Of a stretch of 64,000 nucleotides of DNA, positions 18,120 through 26,168 are shown one piece after another. Every line of letters begins with the position of its first letter. The first letter of the stretch is position 1. Where the stretch lies: positions 62,001 through 126,000 of the forward strand of contig NZ_JAEUAN010000001.1 in NCBI RefSeq assembly GCF_019511445.1, in the 5' to 3' direction. The notes beneath the pieces were generated by a model, which was given only the letters and a program-made list of their open reading frames with translations, was not told where the DNA came from and made no database searches. Origin of the DNA: Aliirhizobium wenxiniae (GTDB lineage Bacteria; Pseudomonadota; Alphaproteobacteria; Rhizobiales; Rhizobiaceae). A program made the translations under genes and the position numbers.

Positions 18120-18905
18120 TCAGCGATAGATCCGTTCCGAAAGCGCGCGCATGCCTGACCTGACCATCATTTCATAGATCATCCGGCGGGCCATCGGATT
18201 GTGCAATCTTATTGCTTTCGAGCCGAGGAAATCGGTTTCGACATGGTCGAAGGCATGGAGGTCCGGCGCTTCATGGATGACACGGCAATAGAAATCGTGG
18301 AACTCCCTGCGGCAGACATAGGTCTTGTACTTTGTCATGCAGAAGGTTGCGAGCTCGTCCTGTCGCTGTCGCAGGACGTCGGTCACGCCGACCGTCACTT
18401 CCGGCCATGCCGGATTGAACGTATCGTCGAAAGCAATGATGCCGTGCGGGGCAAGTGTGTCGAGAGCTAGGGCGCTGTCGGAAACGACGTGATGCAGCAT
18501 GTGGCCGCCGTCTATACTGAAAAAGCGCGTCTGGCCGATCTTCCCGGTTATGTCCTCAGGCCGAAGTTGGGTACTATCGCCGCGGATAAGCAGATCCTGA
18601 TCCACCGGCAGGTGAAGCCGCTCTCCATTCTCGATGAAACGGCTATATTGCGTCACGGTCTCGTCTGCTTCCTGGTCGATATCGAACAGATCGATGGCGA
18701 GGATTTTTTCGCTGCCGCCGCATACTTTTCTGAACAGGAAATAGGAGCGGCCGTAGAAGACGCCGATTTCGGCGATGCCGCCGCTCAATTGATGTGCGTT
18801 CTGGGCCTGAAGCAAAGCCAGAAAGACGAGCGCATCCGGCGGGTCGATATAGCCCTCGACCGTCTGCAGATCCTTGAAGATGAATTTCCGGATATCTGCA
18901 TTCAT
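18120..18905 (-). CDS. Class I SAM-dependent methyltransferase-like protein
   Basis: About 261 residues. GGIAEIGVFYGRSYFLF (near 42) matches the glycine-rich SAM motif of Methyltransf_24-type proteins. ILAIDLFD is the following acidic strand, FFSIDGGHMLHHVVSD the next motif, and GIIAFDDTFNPAWPEV the post-IV segment. Such proteins often modify sugars or surface glycans. Start uncertain: I used ATG 18905, where family-like sequence begins. In-frame ATGs at 18974 and 19007 add a basic, Ser-rich N-terminus, and none has a clear ribosome site. It is preceded by AT-rich DNA unlike the surroundings and stands alone, so recent acquisition is possible. Confidence 0.7.
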   Translation of the reverse strand: MNADIRKFIFKDLQTVEGYIDPPDALVFLALLQAQNAHQLSGGIAEIGVFYGRSYFLFRKVCGGSEKILAIDLFDIDQEADETVTQYSRFIENGERLHLPVDQDLLIRGDSTQLRPEDITGKIGQTRFFSIDGGHMLHHVVSDSALALDTLAPHGIIAFDDTFNPAWPEVTVGVTDVLRQRQDELATFCMTKYKTYVCRREFHDFYCRVIHEAPDLHAFDHVETDFLGSKAIRLHNPMARRMIYEMMVRSGMRALSERIYR

Positions 18906-19231
18906 GCTGCCGGTATTCCGAATGCGCGTGCGTCGATGCGACGAAGATGAAATCTTCGTATCTTGACTATTCATTCTGCGCTGCAGCAATCGAGAGAAAT
19001 TGAGCAAAACTTTGTCGCCCTTATTGAAGAGTCAATCTCCATTCATATTCAAGTAAATAAGTACATTTTTCAGTATTCAAGATAAATTCTGTTTTATAAT
19101 TCTAACGGCTTCCGTTTTTATTGATTATGACTCGGGATTTAAGTTTGTTTCCTGCTTTTTTCTCGGATTGTGATGCAGGGTCGAGGATCCTAGATCCTCG
19201 ACCCTGCATCACTCTTGAAATCGACGTCGCG
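18906..19231. other. Gene-free AT-rich stretch with a palindrome
   Basis: About 326 bases without a credible gene lie between the methyltransferase and the DUF1127 gene. Bases 19000-19160 are markedly AT-rich compared with flanking genes. The only strong structure is the 43-bp palindrome at 19170-19212. A promoter for the methyltransferase probably lies here, but no clear -35/-10 can be named. Confidence 0.7.
19170..19212. repeat. 43-bp palindrome with perfect 20-bp arms
   Basis: Arms GTGATGCAGGGTCGAGGATC and GATCCTCGACCCTGCATCAC are perfectly complementary and separated by only CTA. Neither side is followed by a T-run, so it is not a standard Rho-independent terminator. It lies about 20 bases beyond the stop of the DUF1127 gene. 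It may be an mRNA 3'-end hairpin, a protein-binding site or a mobile palindromic unit. Confidence 0.9.
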
Positions 19232-19531
19232 CTAGCGGCCGTGTCTTTCCAGGTCATGTGCGGTGCTTCGCCGATAACGGCTATATCCGCCCCAGGCCTG
19301 GCAGCGGGAGATGCCGATATCCTTGAGTTGTTTGTCGTTCAGCTCCATAAGCGCCAATGCCGTGCGGCGTCGCCGCATCCATGCGAGAAGCCGACGGGCA
19401 AGCCGGGTCAGCGGATTTCCTTCGGATGACGGTGTGGTGCCGGTATTTCCGTCATCGTCAGGCGGCAGGGCGAAAGCATAGTCTACGGGCTCCGGCGCGC
19501 GGCCAAAGGCCGCCCGGTTTTCGTTTTTCAT
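19232..19531 (-). CDS. DUF1127 domain protein
   Basis: A 99-residue protein with a disordered, Pro/Asp-rich N-terminal half. A basic C-terminal DUF1127 motif covers about 45-90: RRRTALALMELNDKQLKDIG followed by ISRCQ. In alphaproteobacteria, small Arg-rich DUF1127 proteins are linked to phosphate/carbon physiology and RNA binding; this longer form has an added N-terminus. AGGAGGA is placed 4 bases before the ATG. It lies upstream of a Cys-rich miniprotein and an AraC regulator on the same strand. Specific role unknown. Confidence 0.8.
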   Translation of the reverse strand: MKNENRAAFGRAPEPVDYAFALPPDDDGNTGTTPSSEGNPLTRLARRLLAWMRRRRTALALMELNDKQLKDIGISRCQAWGGYSRYRRSTAHDLERHGR

Positions 19532-19612
19532 GATGTCCTCCTGGGGTGATCGGCCTCGATTTATCGGGCCGGGGAGGGGCGGCCGTTCGGCCGCTCCGTT
19601 CTCTTCAAAAGA

Positions 19613-19786
19613 TCAGTGGCCGGAGTGGGCCGCCGTTGCAGCAACTGCGCGGGCCGCAGCCTCTGCCTCACGCAAAACGGTGGCACATTCCTCGCAGCAG
19701 ACTTCGACGGTCTTTCCGCCGATTTTGACGGCAATGCGGGTGTCGTCGAGTTCGCAGTCGCAGACGGCGCAGGTATTGTCCTTCAT
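19613..19786 (-). CDS. Cys-rich metal-binding (TRASH-like) miniprotein
   Basis: A 57-residue protein beginning MKDNTCAVCDCELDD, with a second cluster EVCCEECATVLREAE and a His at the C-terminus (AAHSGH). The CxxCxC...CCxxC pattern with the spacing of a treble-clef knuckle resembles TRASH/YHS-type metal-binding domains used in heavy-metal sensing and trafficking. I chose the ATG at 19786 because GGAGAG precedes it; the longer ORF to 19876 has no family-like sequence. The AraC-type gene 120 bases upstream on the same strand may be transcribed with it. Metal identity is unknown. Confidence 0.7.
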   Translation of the reverse strand: MKDNTCAVCDCELDDTRIAVKIGGKTVEVCCEECATVLREAEAAARAVAATAAHSGH

Positions 19787-19905
19787 CTCATCTCTCCAGT
19801 GCTCAATGTTGATGCCGAGAGGAAACACCGTCGGGAGATTCTGCGCTGTCAAAATCTTTAGCGATCTGCCTCCCAAGTTACTGGTCCGTCGATCTGGCTG
19901 TCGCG

Positions 19906-20742
19906 CTATCTCAGTCCGGCGAAGCGCTGGAATTCCGCCGGGGTGCGCCCATAGGCCTGCCGGAAGGACGAGGAGAAGTGGCTGTGGCTGGAAAAGCCGA
20001 GATCGAGCCCGAGTTCTGTCAGGTCATCATAGCTGCCGAGCAGATCCAGTGCGCGGGCCAGCCTGAGCCGCAACTGGTATCGATAAAGCGGCATGCCTTC
20101 CACCTTGCGGAAGACCTGAGTGAGATAGACGGGTGAAACGCCGGTCTCTTTCGCGATCTCCGACAATGTCCAGCGGCGAGCGAGATCGGAGGAAAGCAGG
20201 AGTTTCGTGCGGTTGACGAGTTTCTGGGTGCTGAATCCAAGTGTCGGAGGACGTGCGGTCCGTTCACCGACAGAGCGGCGGACAAGCGTAAGTGCCAAGG
20301 CCTCGCCCTCCAGCGGCTCGGCCGTGCGGCTGAGCAGGCTGTGACGCAGCAGGGCTACCTGTGCCTGCGCGCGTGCATCGATGCCGAGGCGCTGCTTGTT
20401 GAAGGCAAAGCTTTTTTGCGGGCGGCGATGGGCGTCGGGCACGATTTCATCGAGCAACGCTTCCGGCAGGTTGACGCTGATCGAGGCGTCTCCACCCTCG
20501 ACCGGATGGCTGATCCGGTAGATGTCGCCCTTGTTGAAGAACAGGACCTGGCTTGCTTCCGCCACCGCCTCGTCATCGCCAATATGGCGCATGAAGACGC
20601 CGCGATAGGGAAAGACGAGGCACGTATTATCGGCCGTCTCCTCTTCACTCAGGTGCCGGCATGCGCCATCGCAGATCACATCCCAAACCGTGACGAGATC
20701 TGTCTCCAGCAGCTTTGTCGATTGCATGTGGCTCACGGACAT
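19906..20742 (-). CDS. AraC-family transcriptional regulator
   Basis: A 278-residue DNA-binding regulator. The N-terminal half (about 1-150) is a cupin-like sensor with FPYRGVFMRHIGDDEAV and VLFFNKGDIYRISHPV. The C-terminal 100 residues hold two helix-turn-helix units: RRWTLSEIAKETGVSPVYLT and LTELGLDLGFSSHSHFSSSF, the AraC signature, followed by the usual YGRTPAEFQ ending. GGGAG precedes the ATG. A Cys-rich miniprotein lies downstream on the same strand, so it may control that gene, but no operator is visible. Effector unknown. Confidence 0.9.
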   Translation of the reverse strand: MSVSHMQSTKLLETDLVTVWDVICDGACRHLSEEETADNTCLVFPYRGVFMRHIGDDEAVAEASQVLFFNKGDIYRISHPVEGGDASISVNLPEALLDEIVPDAHRRPQKSFAFNKQRLGIDARAQAQVALLRHSLLSRTAEPLEGEALALTLVRRSVGERTARPPTLGFSTQKLVNRTKLLLSSDLARRWTLSEIAKETGVSPVYLTQVFRKVEGMPLYRYQLRLRLARALDLLGSYDDLTELGLDLGFSSHSHFSSSFRQAYGRTPAEFQRFAGLR

Positions 20743-20859
20743 GGCGTGCTCCCGGTGATCGTCGCCGAGATATACGCCTGTTCGTGTTTTGTTTCCATCC
20801 CGGATTTATGGAAGGCAGCGCTGTACTGAAGACAGCACTCCGCCTTTTCCGGGCTTGCC

Positions 20860-21885
20860 TCAGCCGCGCAGTGCCTCGATCAAAGCTTCCATGTCATCGG
20901 GCGTCGGCGCTTCGAATTCCATGATCTCGCCGGTTCGGGGATGTTCGAAGGCGAGCAGGAAGGCATGCAGTGCCTGTCGCGGGAAGGCAGCGATGACGCT
21001 TCTCGCCGGCTCCGGCAGACGGTTGGCCTTGGTCCTGAAGCCGCCGGAATATTCCGGGTCGCCAACCAGCGGATTGCCGACATGGGCCATGTGAACGCGG
21101 ATCTGGTGTGTGCGGCCCGTCTCAAGCCGGCATTCGATCAGGGAGGCGAGTGCCGTCGCGTCTGGCGTTTCCTGAAAGCGCTCCATCACCTCGTAATGGG
21201 TGACCGCATGGCGGGCGTCAGCGGAATCCTCGCGCTTGACAGCGCGTTTGGTGCGGTCGCCCGTGGCGCGTCCGAGCGGCGCGTCGATCGTGCCCTTCAG
21301 CTGGCTGGGGCGGCCCCAGACGATGGCCTGATAAGCGCGTTCGAGATCGCCGGAACGGCCGTGGTCGGCAAACTGCTCGGCGAGGTGGCGGTGGGCGATA
21401 TCGTTCTTGGCGGCGACCATGACGCCGCTCGTCTCCTTGTCGAGGCGGTGGACGATCCCAGGGCGCTTGACGCCGCCGATGCCGGAAAGGCTCGCGCCGC
21501 AATGGTGGATGAGCGCGTTCACCAGCGTGCCGGTCCAGTTGCCGGCACCGGGATGCACCACGAGGCCGGCCGGTTTGACGATAACGATCAGGTCATCGTC
21601 TTCATAGAGAACCTCGAGCGGAATATCCTCGCCCTTGGGCTCCGGATCCTCGGGTTCGGGCTGAATGAGTTCAATCACATCACCGGGCTGAACCTTCTTT
21701 TTCGGCTCCGTGACGACCTTGCCGTTGATCGAAACCGCGCCTTCCTCGATCAGCGCCTTGATGCGGCTGCGGGACAATTCTCCGTCAACCTGCGCCGCCA
21801 ACCAGGCATCCAGCCTGCCGCCGTCGTCTTCGCCGGCATTCAGGACTTTCCTTGGCTGCCCGGCTTCGCTAAAGGTCTCGCTCAT
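20860..21885 (-). CDS. rluD: 23S rRNA pseudouridine synthase, RluA/RluD family
   Basis: A 341-residue RNA-modifying enzyme. An S4 RNA-binding domain is at about 22-75 (GGRLDAWLAAQVDGELSRSR). The catalytic domain contains PGIVHRLDKETSG with the essential Asp149. VHPGAGNWTGTLVNALIHHC upstream of the active site and GRTHQIRVHMAHVGNPLVGD later are standard RluA-family motifs. The presence of S4 and the length favour RluD (helix 69 of 23S rRNA) over RluA or RluC, but the exact sites cannot be settled by eye. It is divergent from a small membrane protein only 27 bases away. Confidence 0.9.
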   Translation of the reverse strand: MSETFSEAGQPRKVLNAGEDDGGRLDAWLAAQVDGELSRSRIKALIEEGAVSINGKVVTEPKKKVQPGDVIELIQPEPEDPEPKGEDIPLEVLYEDDDLIVIVKPAGLVVHPGAGNWTGTLVNALIHHCGASLSGIGGVKRPGIVHRLDKETSGVMVAAKNDIAHRHLAEQFADHGRSGDLERAYQAIVWGRPSQLKGTIDAPLGRATGDRTKRAVKREDSADARHAVTHYEVMERFQETPDATALASLIECRLETGRTHQIRVHMAHVGNPLVGDPEYSGGFRTKANRLPEPARSVIAAFPRQALHAFLLAFEHPRTGEIMEFEAPTPDDMEALIEALRG

Positions 21886-21912
21886 TCAATCATTCCGTTT
21901 AAAGGACAGTTT

Positions 21913-22299
21913 ATGCCGCAGCCCGATCTAGAGGAAAACGAACAGCCACTCGATCCGGTCATGGAGCGTATCCGCCAGAAGATGGTGCGCCTGCAGCTTA
22001 TTTCGGGCGGTATCTTTGTGGTGTGCTTTATGGCGGTCATCGCCGCCATTGTCTACAAGATCTCCCAGCGCCCGGAAGCGCCTGCGGTTGCCGCTACTTC
22101 CGGTGGTTTCTCGGTTCCTGCCGATCACCCGCTCGTCGCAACTGCGGCACTGCCGCCGGGCTTCGATATCCAGCAGGTTTCGCTTTCCGGAAGCCAGGTG
22201 CTGTTTTACGGTGCCTTGAACGGCACGCCGAAGCTTTTCATCTTCGACCTTACGGTCGGCCGCGTGATTGCCGACGTAACGGTCGGCCAGGGCCGCTGA
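21913..22299 (+). CDS. Small single-span membrane protein, unknown function
   Basis: A 128-residue protein with a charged cytoplasmic N-terminus (residues 1-28). One transmembrane helix follows at about 30-50 (LISGGIFVVCFMAVIAAIVY). A periplasmic domain covers 55-128, with FDIQQVSLSGSQVLFYGALN and FIFDLTVGRVIADVTVG, which looks like a beta-propeller-style or LpqB-like fragment. AAAGGACAG precedes the ATG. Its stop overlaps the start of the RNA methyltransferase (ATGA), so the two are translationally coupled. No function is known to me. Confidence 0.75.
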   Translation: MPQPDLEENEQPLDPVMERIRQKMVRLQLISGGIFVVCFMAVIAAIVYKISQRPEAPAVAATSGGFSVPADHPLVATAALPPGFDIQQVSLSGSQVLFYGALNGTPKLFIFDLTVGRVIADVTVGQGR

Positions 22300-23120
22300 T
22301 GACTGTGATCCGCATCGAGCATGCGGACGATCCCCGTATCGACGAGTTCCGCTCCATTCGTGAGCGGGATCTCGTCGGTCGGCATGGACGCTTCATAGCC
22401 GAAGGAACGGTGGTGCTGCGCATGCTGGCGGCGGCGCATAAGAGAGGCGGCGAGTTTTTAGCCGAGAAAATCCTTATCCTCGAAAACCGGCTTTCAGGCG
22501 TGGCCGAGATCCTGTCGGAGTTTCCCGCCGATGTGCCTGTCTATGTTGCCAACAGCACGGTTCTTGATGGCATTGTCGGTTTTCACCTGCATCGCGGCAT
22601 TCTGGCGGTCGGCAGGCGGGTGAGGGAGCCGTCGATCTGCGAACTGCTTGCATCACTTCCCGAGCGCGCGCTGGTGGCGGCCGCAATCGGCATATCCAAC
22701 CATGACAATATCGGCTCGATCTTTCGTAACGCGGCGGCTTTCGGTGTCAGCGCTGTGCTGCTGGATGAAAGCTGCTGCGATCCGCTCTATCGCAAGGCGC
22801 TCAGGGTGTCGGTCGGCGCCGTGCTGCAGGTTCCTTACGCGCGCGGCGGAACGATGCAGGAGCTTGTGTCCGGGCTTTTCGAAAACGGCTTTGCGGTCTG
22901 GGGGCTTTCACCTGCCGGACGCACTGAAATCCGCAAGGTTCAGGCTGCTCCGAGAATGGCGCTTTTGACCGGAAGCGAGGGGCATGGTTTGCCGCCTGAG
23001 TTGATGGAAAAGATCGAGACCGCCGGCATCGCGCAAGTGCCGGGCCTCGACAGCCTCAATGCCGCAACGGCAACCGGCATTGCGCTTTACCAGATCGCAA
23101 GCGCGCAAGAAATCATCTGA
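22299..23120 (+). CDS. SpoU/TrmH family RNA 2'-O-methyltransferase
   Basis: A 273-residue SPOUT-fold enzyme transferring methyl from SAM to a ribose in tRNA or rRNA. Motif 1 is ISNHDNIGSIFRNAAAFG (near 133), motif 2 LLTGSEGHGLP (near 225) and motif 3 SLNAATATGIALYQ at the C-terminus, which together form the knotted SAM site. Residues 10-90 carry the substrate-binding domain with FRSIRERDLVGRHGRFIAEG. It starts with an ATGA overlap on the membrane protein gene. It converges with the coiled-coil gene, with only 3 bases between the two stops. The exact RNA target is unknown. Confidence 0.9.
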   Translation: MTVIRIEHADDPRIDEFRSIRERDLVGRHGRFIAEGTVVLRMLAAAHKRGGEFLAEKILILENRLSGVAEILSEFPADVPVYVANSTVLDGIVGFHLHRGILAVGRRVREPSICELLASLPERALVAAAIGISNHDNIGSIFRNAAAFGVSAVLLDESCCDPLYRKALRVSVGAVLQVPYARGGTMQELVSGLFENGFAVWGLSPAGRTEIRKVQAAPRMALLTGSEGHGLPPELMEKIETAGIAQVPGLDSLNAATATGIALYQIASAQEII

Positions 23121-23123
23121 GGA

Positions 23124-24275
23124 TTACTGGTCCGACGAAGGGCCACTGTTCGTGTCGAGCAGCGAGCGGGCGCGGGTCGCGAGGCTCTTGCGTTTACCGC
23201 TTGCGGGTTTTCCCGCAATCATGGCGTTGATCGGCGAGGTCTTGCCTTCGGATAACGACGTCATGGCCACCATGTTGGCGGCGATGGTTGCCATTTCCTC
23301 GCGCAACACCTCATCGTTGGCTGTGGTCTTGCCGTTCGAAATGCGCTCGGAGAGTGCTGTCGCACGGTTCCTGGCGTCTCCGGAAAGCTGGGTGATCCGG
23401 GCTTCGACATCCGTATCACTATCTATTTTCGCTGAAGACGTTTTGGGTGCGGGCTTGGCAGCCGTGCCGGCGTCCTGTTTTGCTGATGGAGTAGGGGTGG
23501 GGCCGGCTTGTGGCGTCATCTTTTCACGCAAACGGGCTATTTCCTCGTTGCGACGCTCGAGCGCCGTTTCCTTGTCGGTGCGCAGGGATACTTCCTTGGT
23601 CAGCTTGTCTTCCAGCTTGGTGGAGCGATATTCCGCGTTGGCCAGGCGTGTTTCGGCTTCCTTGGCTCTGGCCGTCTGGATGCGGACATCCTTGCGGAGG
23701 TTGTCTCGCTCTTCCCGCAGGGCGCTGACGCGGAATTTCAGGTTCTCGACTTCGGTCTCGCGTGTCGACAGGTCTATTCTTGTGTTGTCGCGCTTGGATA
23801 CGAGAAGCTCGATCTGCTGTTTCAGCTCATCGATATCCATATCCTTGCCGATGCTCTGCTCTTCCGAGGCTTCCAGCGCTGCGGTCAGTTCGGCGATATG
23901 GCTTTCTTCCTGGCGCAGCTGCGATTTGAGATCGGAAGCCGCGACATCGAGATTTTCCGCGATGGCCTTCAGATCGATATTGTCTGCGGACAGTCTGCGA
24001 ATCTCGTCCTTGAGATTGTCTCCCTGCAAGATCAGGGAGACGACCTTGTCCTTTTCCTGAATCAGTTCCTGCTTGGTACGGGCATTCTCCGCGGCATAGA
24101 CGGCGCGCGCCATGTCGCGCTGGGCGCGCACTTCCTGCGGGCTGATCGGAACCGTGGCCCTGATGCGATTTTCAGTGAAGACAACGATCCGGCGGTGAAT
24201 TGCCGGTGCAACCAGCATTGCAATCAGCAGGGCGCTCAAAAAGCCAAGGCCAAAAAGCAGAGCAAATTCGATCAC
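23124..24275 (-). CDS. Coiled-coil membrane-anchored protein, unknown function
   Basis: A 383-residue protein with one N-terminal transmembrane helix (FALLFGLGFLSALLIAMLVA). A long highly charged helical region of about 55-275 has heptad-like spacing (KDEIRRLSADNIDLKAIAEN and many LxxE/K repeats). A Pro/Thr/Ala linker follows, then a C-terminal segment with RITQLSGDARNRATALSERI. The plan resembles membrane-tethered coiled-coil scaffolds. The start is GTG at 24275 with a weak ribosome site. Its promoter region faces the DUF1134 gene on the same strand. I do not recognise a named family. Confidence 0.75.
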   Translation of the reverse strand: MIEFALLFGLGFLSALLIAMLVAPAIHRRIVVFTENRIRATVPISPQEVRAQRDMARAVYAAENARTKQELIQEKDKVVSLILQGDNLKDEIRRLSADNIDLKAIAENLDVAASDLKSQLRQEESHIAELTAALEASEEQSIGKDMDIDELKQQIELLVSKRDNTRIDLSTRETEVENLKFRVSALREERDNLRKDVRIQTARAKEAETRLANAEYRSTKLEDKLTKEVSLRTDKETALERRNEEIARLREKMTPQAGPTPTPSAKQDAGTAAKPAPKTSSAKIDSDTDVEARITQLSGDARNRATALSERISNGKTTANDEVLREEMATIAANMVAMTSLSEGKTSPINAMIAGKPASGKRKSLATRARSLLDTNSGPSSDQ

Positions 24276-24381
24276 GATCGAGCCGATTCGTTGTAGATAT
24301 GCGGGAATACACGTTTAAGCATGCGGGCGAAGATGCATCAAGCACACTTCGCTGACGGTTGCTGCCAAGCCGTTGCGGAAC

Positions 24382-24972
24382 TCAGAAAGGGTTCCAGGTC
24401 GGCGAACGGGTAAGCTTGAGATAGCCGATATTGACACCGAGACGCGCGCCGACACCGGTGCGGATCGGGACCAGGACGACGTTTTCATTGCGCAGCACGG
24501 TCATGCCGACGCCTGCAACGACAAAGGCGGAACCCGAGACGCCGCCGAAACGGGCATAGAGAGAATCGACCGAGGGCAGATCGTAGACGAGCATCATCAC
24601 GCGCGTGCCCTGGCCCCCATAGTCGATGCCGAGCGACGGGCCCTGCCAGAAGCTCGGATGCTGGCCGGCATTCTTTGTGTAGAGCTGGCCTTCGCCGTAA
24701 GTCAGGCCGGCGATGAATGCGCCGGAGCCTTCCTGGCCGAGGATGTAGCCATTCGGCAGGCCGAATTTCTGGAAGGCGTTTTCCACGACCTTTGCCAGTC
24801 CGCCGCTGGTCGAACCGAAGAAGCCGTGACCAGCATCGACAACTTCCTGCAGCGAATATTGGCTGCTGTTCTGCTGCGCGGCAGCCGGCATTGCAGAAAG
24901 CCAGACGGCCGCAAAAGCGACGATCAGGGCTTTCAGGCGAAGGGCGAGAGCGGAGACGTGGAGGCGGCGCAT
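24382..24972 (-). CDS. DUF1134 (SYLF-like) exported protein
   Basis: A 196-residue protein with a signal peptide ending in SAMPAAAQQ and a mature domain I recognise as DUF1134, related to SYLF lipid-binding proteins. Landmarks are GHGFFGSTSGGLAKVVENAF, LGQEGSGAFIAGLTYGEG and GIDYGGQGTRVMMLVYDLP. It is likely periplasmic. I chose ATG 24972 because it gives a good signal peptide; in-frame ATGs at 24999, 25011 and 25014 only lengthen the N-region. A perfect TTAA-N7-TTAA motif lies 75 bases upstream, so CtrA control is plausible. Function not established. Confidence 0.82.
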   Translation of the reverse strand: MRRLHVSALALRLKALIVAFAAVWLSAMPAAAQQNSSQYSLQEVVDAGHGFFGSTSGGLAKVVENAFQKFGLPNGYILGQEGSGAFIAGLTYGEGQLYTKNAGQHPSFWQGPSLGIDYGGQGTRVMMLVYDLPSVDSLYARFGGVSGSAFVVAGVGMTVLRNENVVLVPIRTGVGARLGVNIGYLKLTRSPTWNPF

Positions 24973-25046
24973 GTTCAGGTCCGTTTTTAATTCGTCCATA
25001 GGGCGTAGCATCATGCTTCAGCTGGCACCATTCTGGCGAGATGATA

Positions 25047-25061
25047 TTAACAACCAGTTAA
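25047..25061. promoter_or_regulatory. Perfect CtrA box (TTAA-N7-TTAA)
   Basis: TTAA CAACCAG TTAA matches the alphaproteobacterial CtrA consensus exactly. It lies 75 bases upstream of the DUF1134 start and 337 bases from chpT, so the DUF1134 gene is the nearer target. Confidence 0.65.
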
Positions 25062-25283
25062 GCATTTTAAATGCTAACGTGTTGATATCGTTCGCTATGA
25101 ATATCACTGCTTGGTATCCGGTCCGATCTTTCCGTTCCTTCGGCGGGTAAACACCGCCTGTCGCGACAGCATCATACGCTCGCCGAACTTGTCTTTGTTG
25201 AGGCGCAAAACTGCGCCTGCATGGGGCGGAAAATACCGAAATAATACAAATCCGCGATCTTTGTCGTCTTCCTGCGTGTGTAC

Positions 25284-25298
25284 TTAATGGTCAGTTTA
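25284..25298. promoter_or_regulatory. Probable CtrA box upstream of chpT (7 of 8)
   Basis: TTAA TGGTCAG TTTA differs from TTAA-N7-TTAA at one position and ends 100 bases before the chpT start. It could give feedback from CtrA onto its phosphotransferase. A single mismatch in AT-rich DNA can occur by chance. Confidence 0.4.
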
Positions 25299-25398
25299 CC
25301 AAACGTAGTGTCAATATGCCGGCCTTATCGTTCCATCCCCACGCAATCTTGCCATGGCAAAGAGCGGCGATTGGCACCAGATGCATCAGGAGAATAGC

Positions 25399-26046
25399 AT
25401 GCCGAAAAATCCCAATCTCACCCTTAGCGGTCCGGATCTGGCGGCACTCCTGTGCAGCCGCGTCTGCCACGACGTCATCTCGCCGGTCGGCGCGATCAAT
25501 AACGGTCTTGAGCTTCTCGACGAGGGGGCTGCCGATGCCGACGCACTCGACCTGATCCGCACCTCTGCGACCAACGCGTCGGTTCGCCTGAAGTTCGCTC
25601 GTCTTGCCTTCGGCGCGTCCGGTTCGGTCGGTGCCTCCATCGATACCGGCGAGGCCGAGAAGGCTGCCAAGGATTTTGCCGTCGCGGAAAAGAAGACCGA
25701 AGTGACCTGGAATGGTCCGCGCGCGATCATTCCGAAGAACCGCGTCAAGCTGCTGCTCAACCTTTTCCTTGTCGCCTATGCCGGCATTCCGCGCGGTGGC
25801 TCCATCGATGTGACGCTGGAAGACCCGGAAGGAAACGCCCGGTTCGAGATCGTGGTCAAGGGCCGGATGATGCGCGTGCCGGCCAAGTTCGTCGAGATCT
25901 GCAGCGGCACACTGGAAGAGGCGGTCGATGCCCATTCCATCCAGCCCTACTATACCGTTCTTCTCGCAGAAGAGTCCGACATGGAGCTGAAGCATATCGT
26001 TGGCGAAGACAGGATTACGTTCATCGCCGAGATCGCTGCTGCCTGA
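25399..26046 (+). CDS. chpT: Histidine phosphotransferase ChpT
   Basis: ChpT passes phosphate from the hybrid kinase CckA to the response regulators CtrA and CpdR. The 215-residue cytoplasmic protein has the phospho-accepting segment CSRVCHDVISPVGAINNGLE with His24, followed by a second helix (ALDLIRTSATNASVRLKFAR). The C-terminal part (about 90-215) is the degenerate ATPase-like domain of the family (AIIPKNRVKLLLNLFLVAYA). I placed the start at ATG 25399 because AGGAG lies 7 bases before it; an ATG at 25354 is in frame but lacks such a site. ctrA lies 0.6 kb away on the opposite strand. Confidence 0.88.
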   Translation: MPKNPNLTLSGPDLAALLCSRVCHDVISPVGAINNGLELLDEGAADADALDLIRTSATNASVRLKFARLAFGASGSVGASIDTGEAEKAAKDFAVAEKKTEVTWNGPRAIIPKNRVKLLLNLFLVAYAGIPRGGSIDVTLEDPEGNARFEIVVKGRMMRVPAKFVEICSGTLEEAVDAHSIQPYYTVLLAEESDMELKHIVGEDRITFIAEIAAA

Positions 26047-26168
26047 AGCCATTTAAGCAAGTTTCCGGTGGCGCATGTGGGCCGCCGGAGCCGCTAACCT
26101 TTCGTTAGTCGCAGCGGGCTATATCTTAACGGTCGACCGCTTGACAGGTCGCTGAAGGGGAGCGGGTT

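Larger units (their letters stand above)
24973..25398. other. Divergent regulatory region between the DUF1134 gene and chpT
   Basis: About 426 bases with no credible gene. It holds a perfect CtrA-type box (25047-25061), a small palindrome AGCATTTTAAATGCT just after it, and a 7/8 match to the CtrA box at 25284-25298. It must contain promoters for both flanking genes; I cannot fix the start points. Confidence 0.75.

Noticed and set aside
20941-21912. Upstream part of a long plus-strand frame that ends in the small membrane protein at 22299
   Set aside because: It is antisense to rluD; the real start is ATG 21913 with AAAGGACAG before it.
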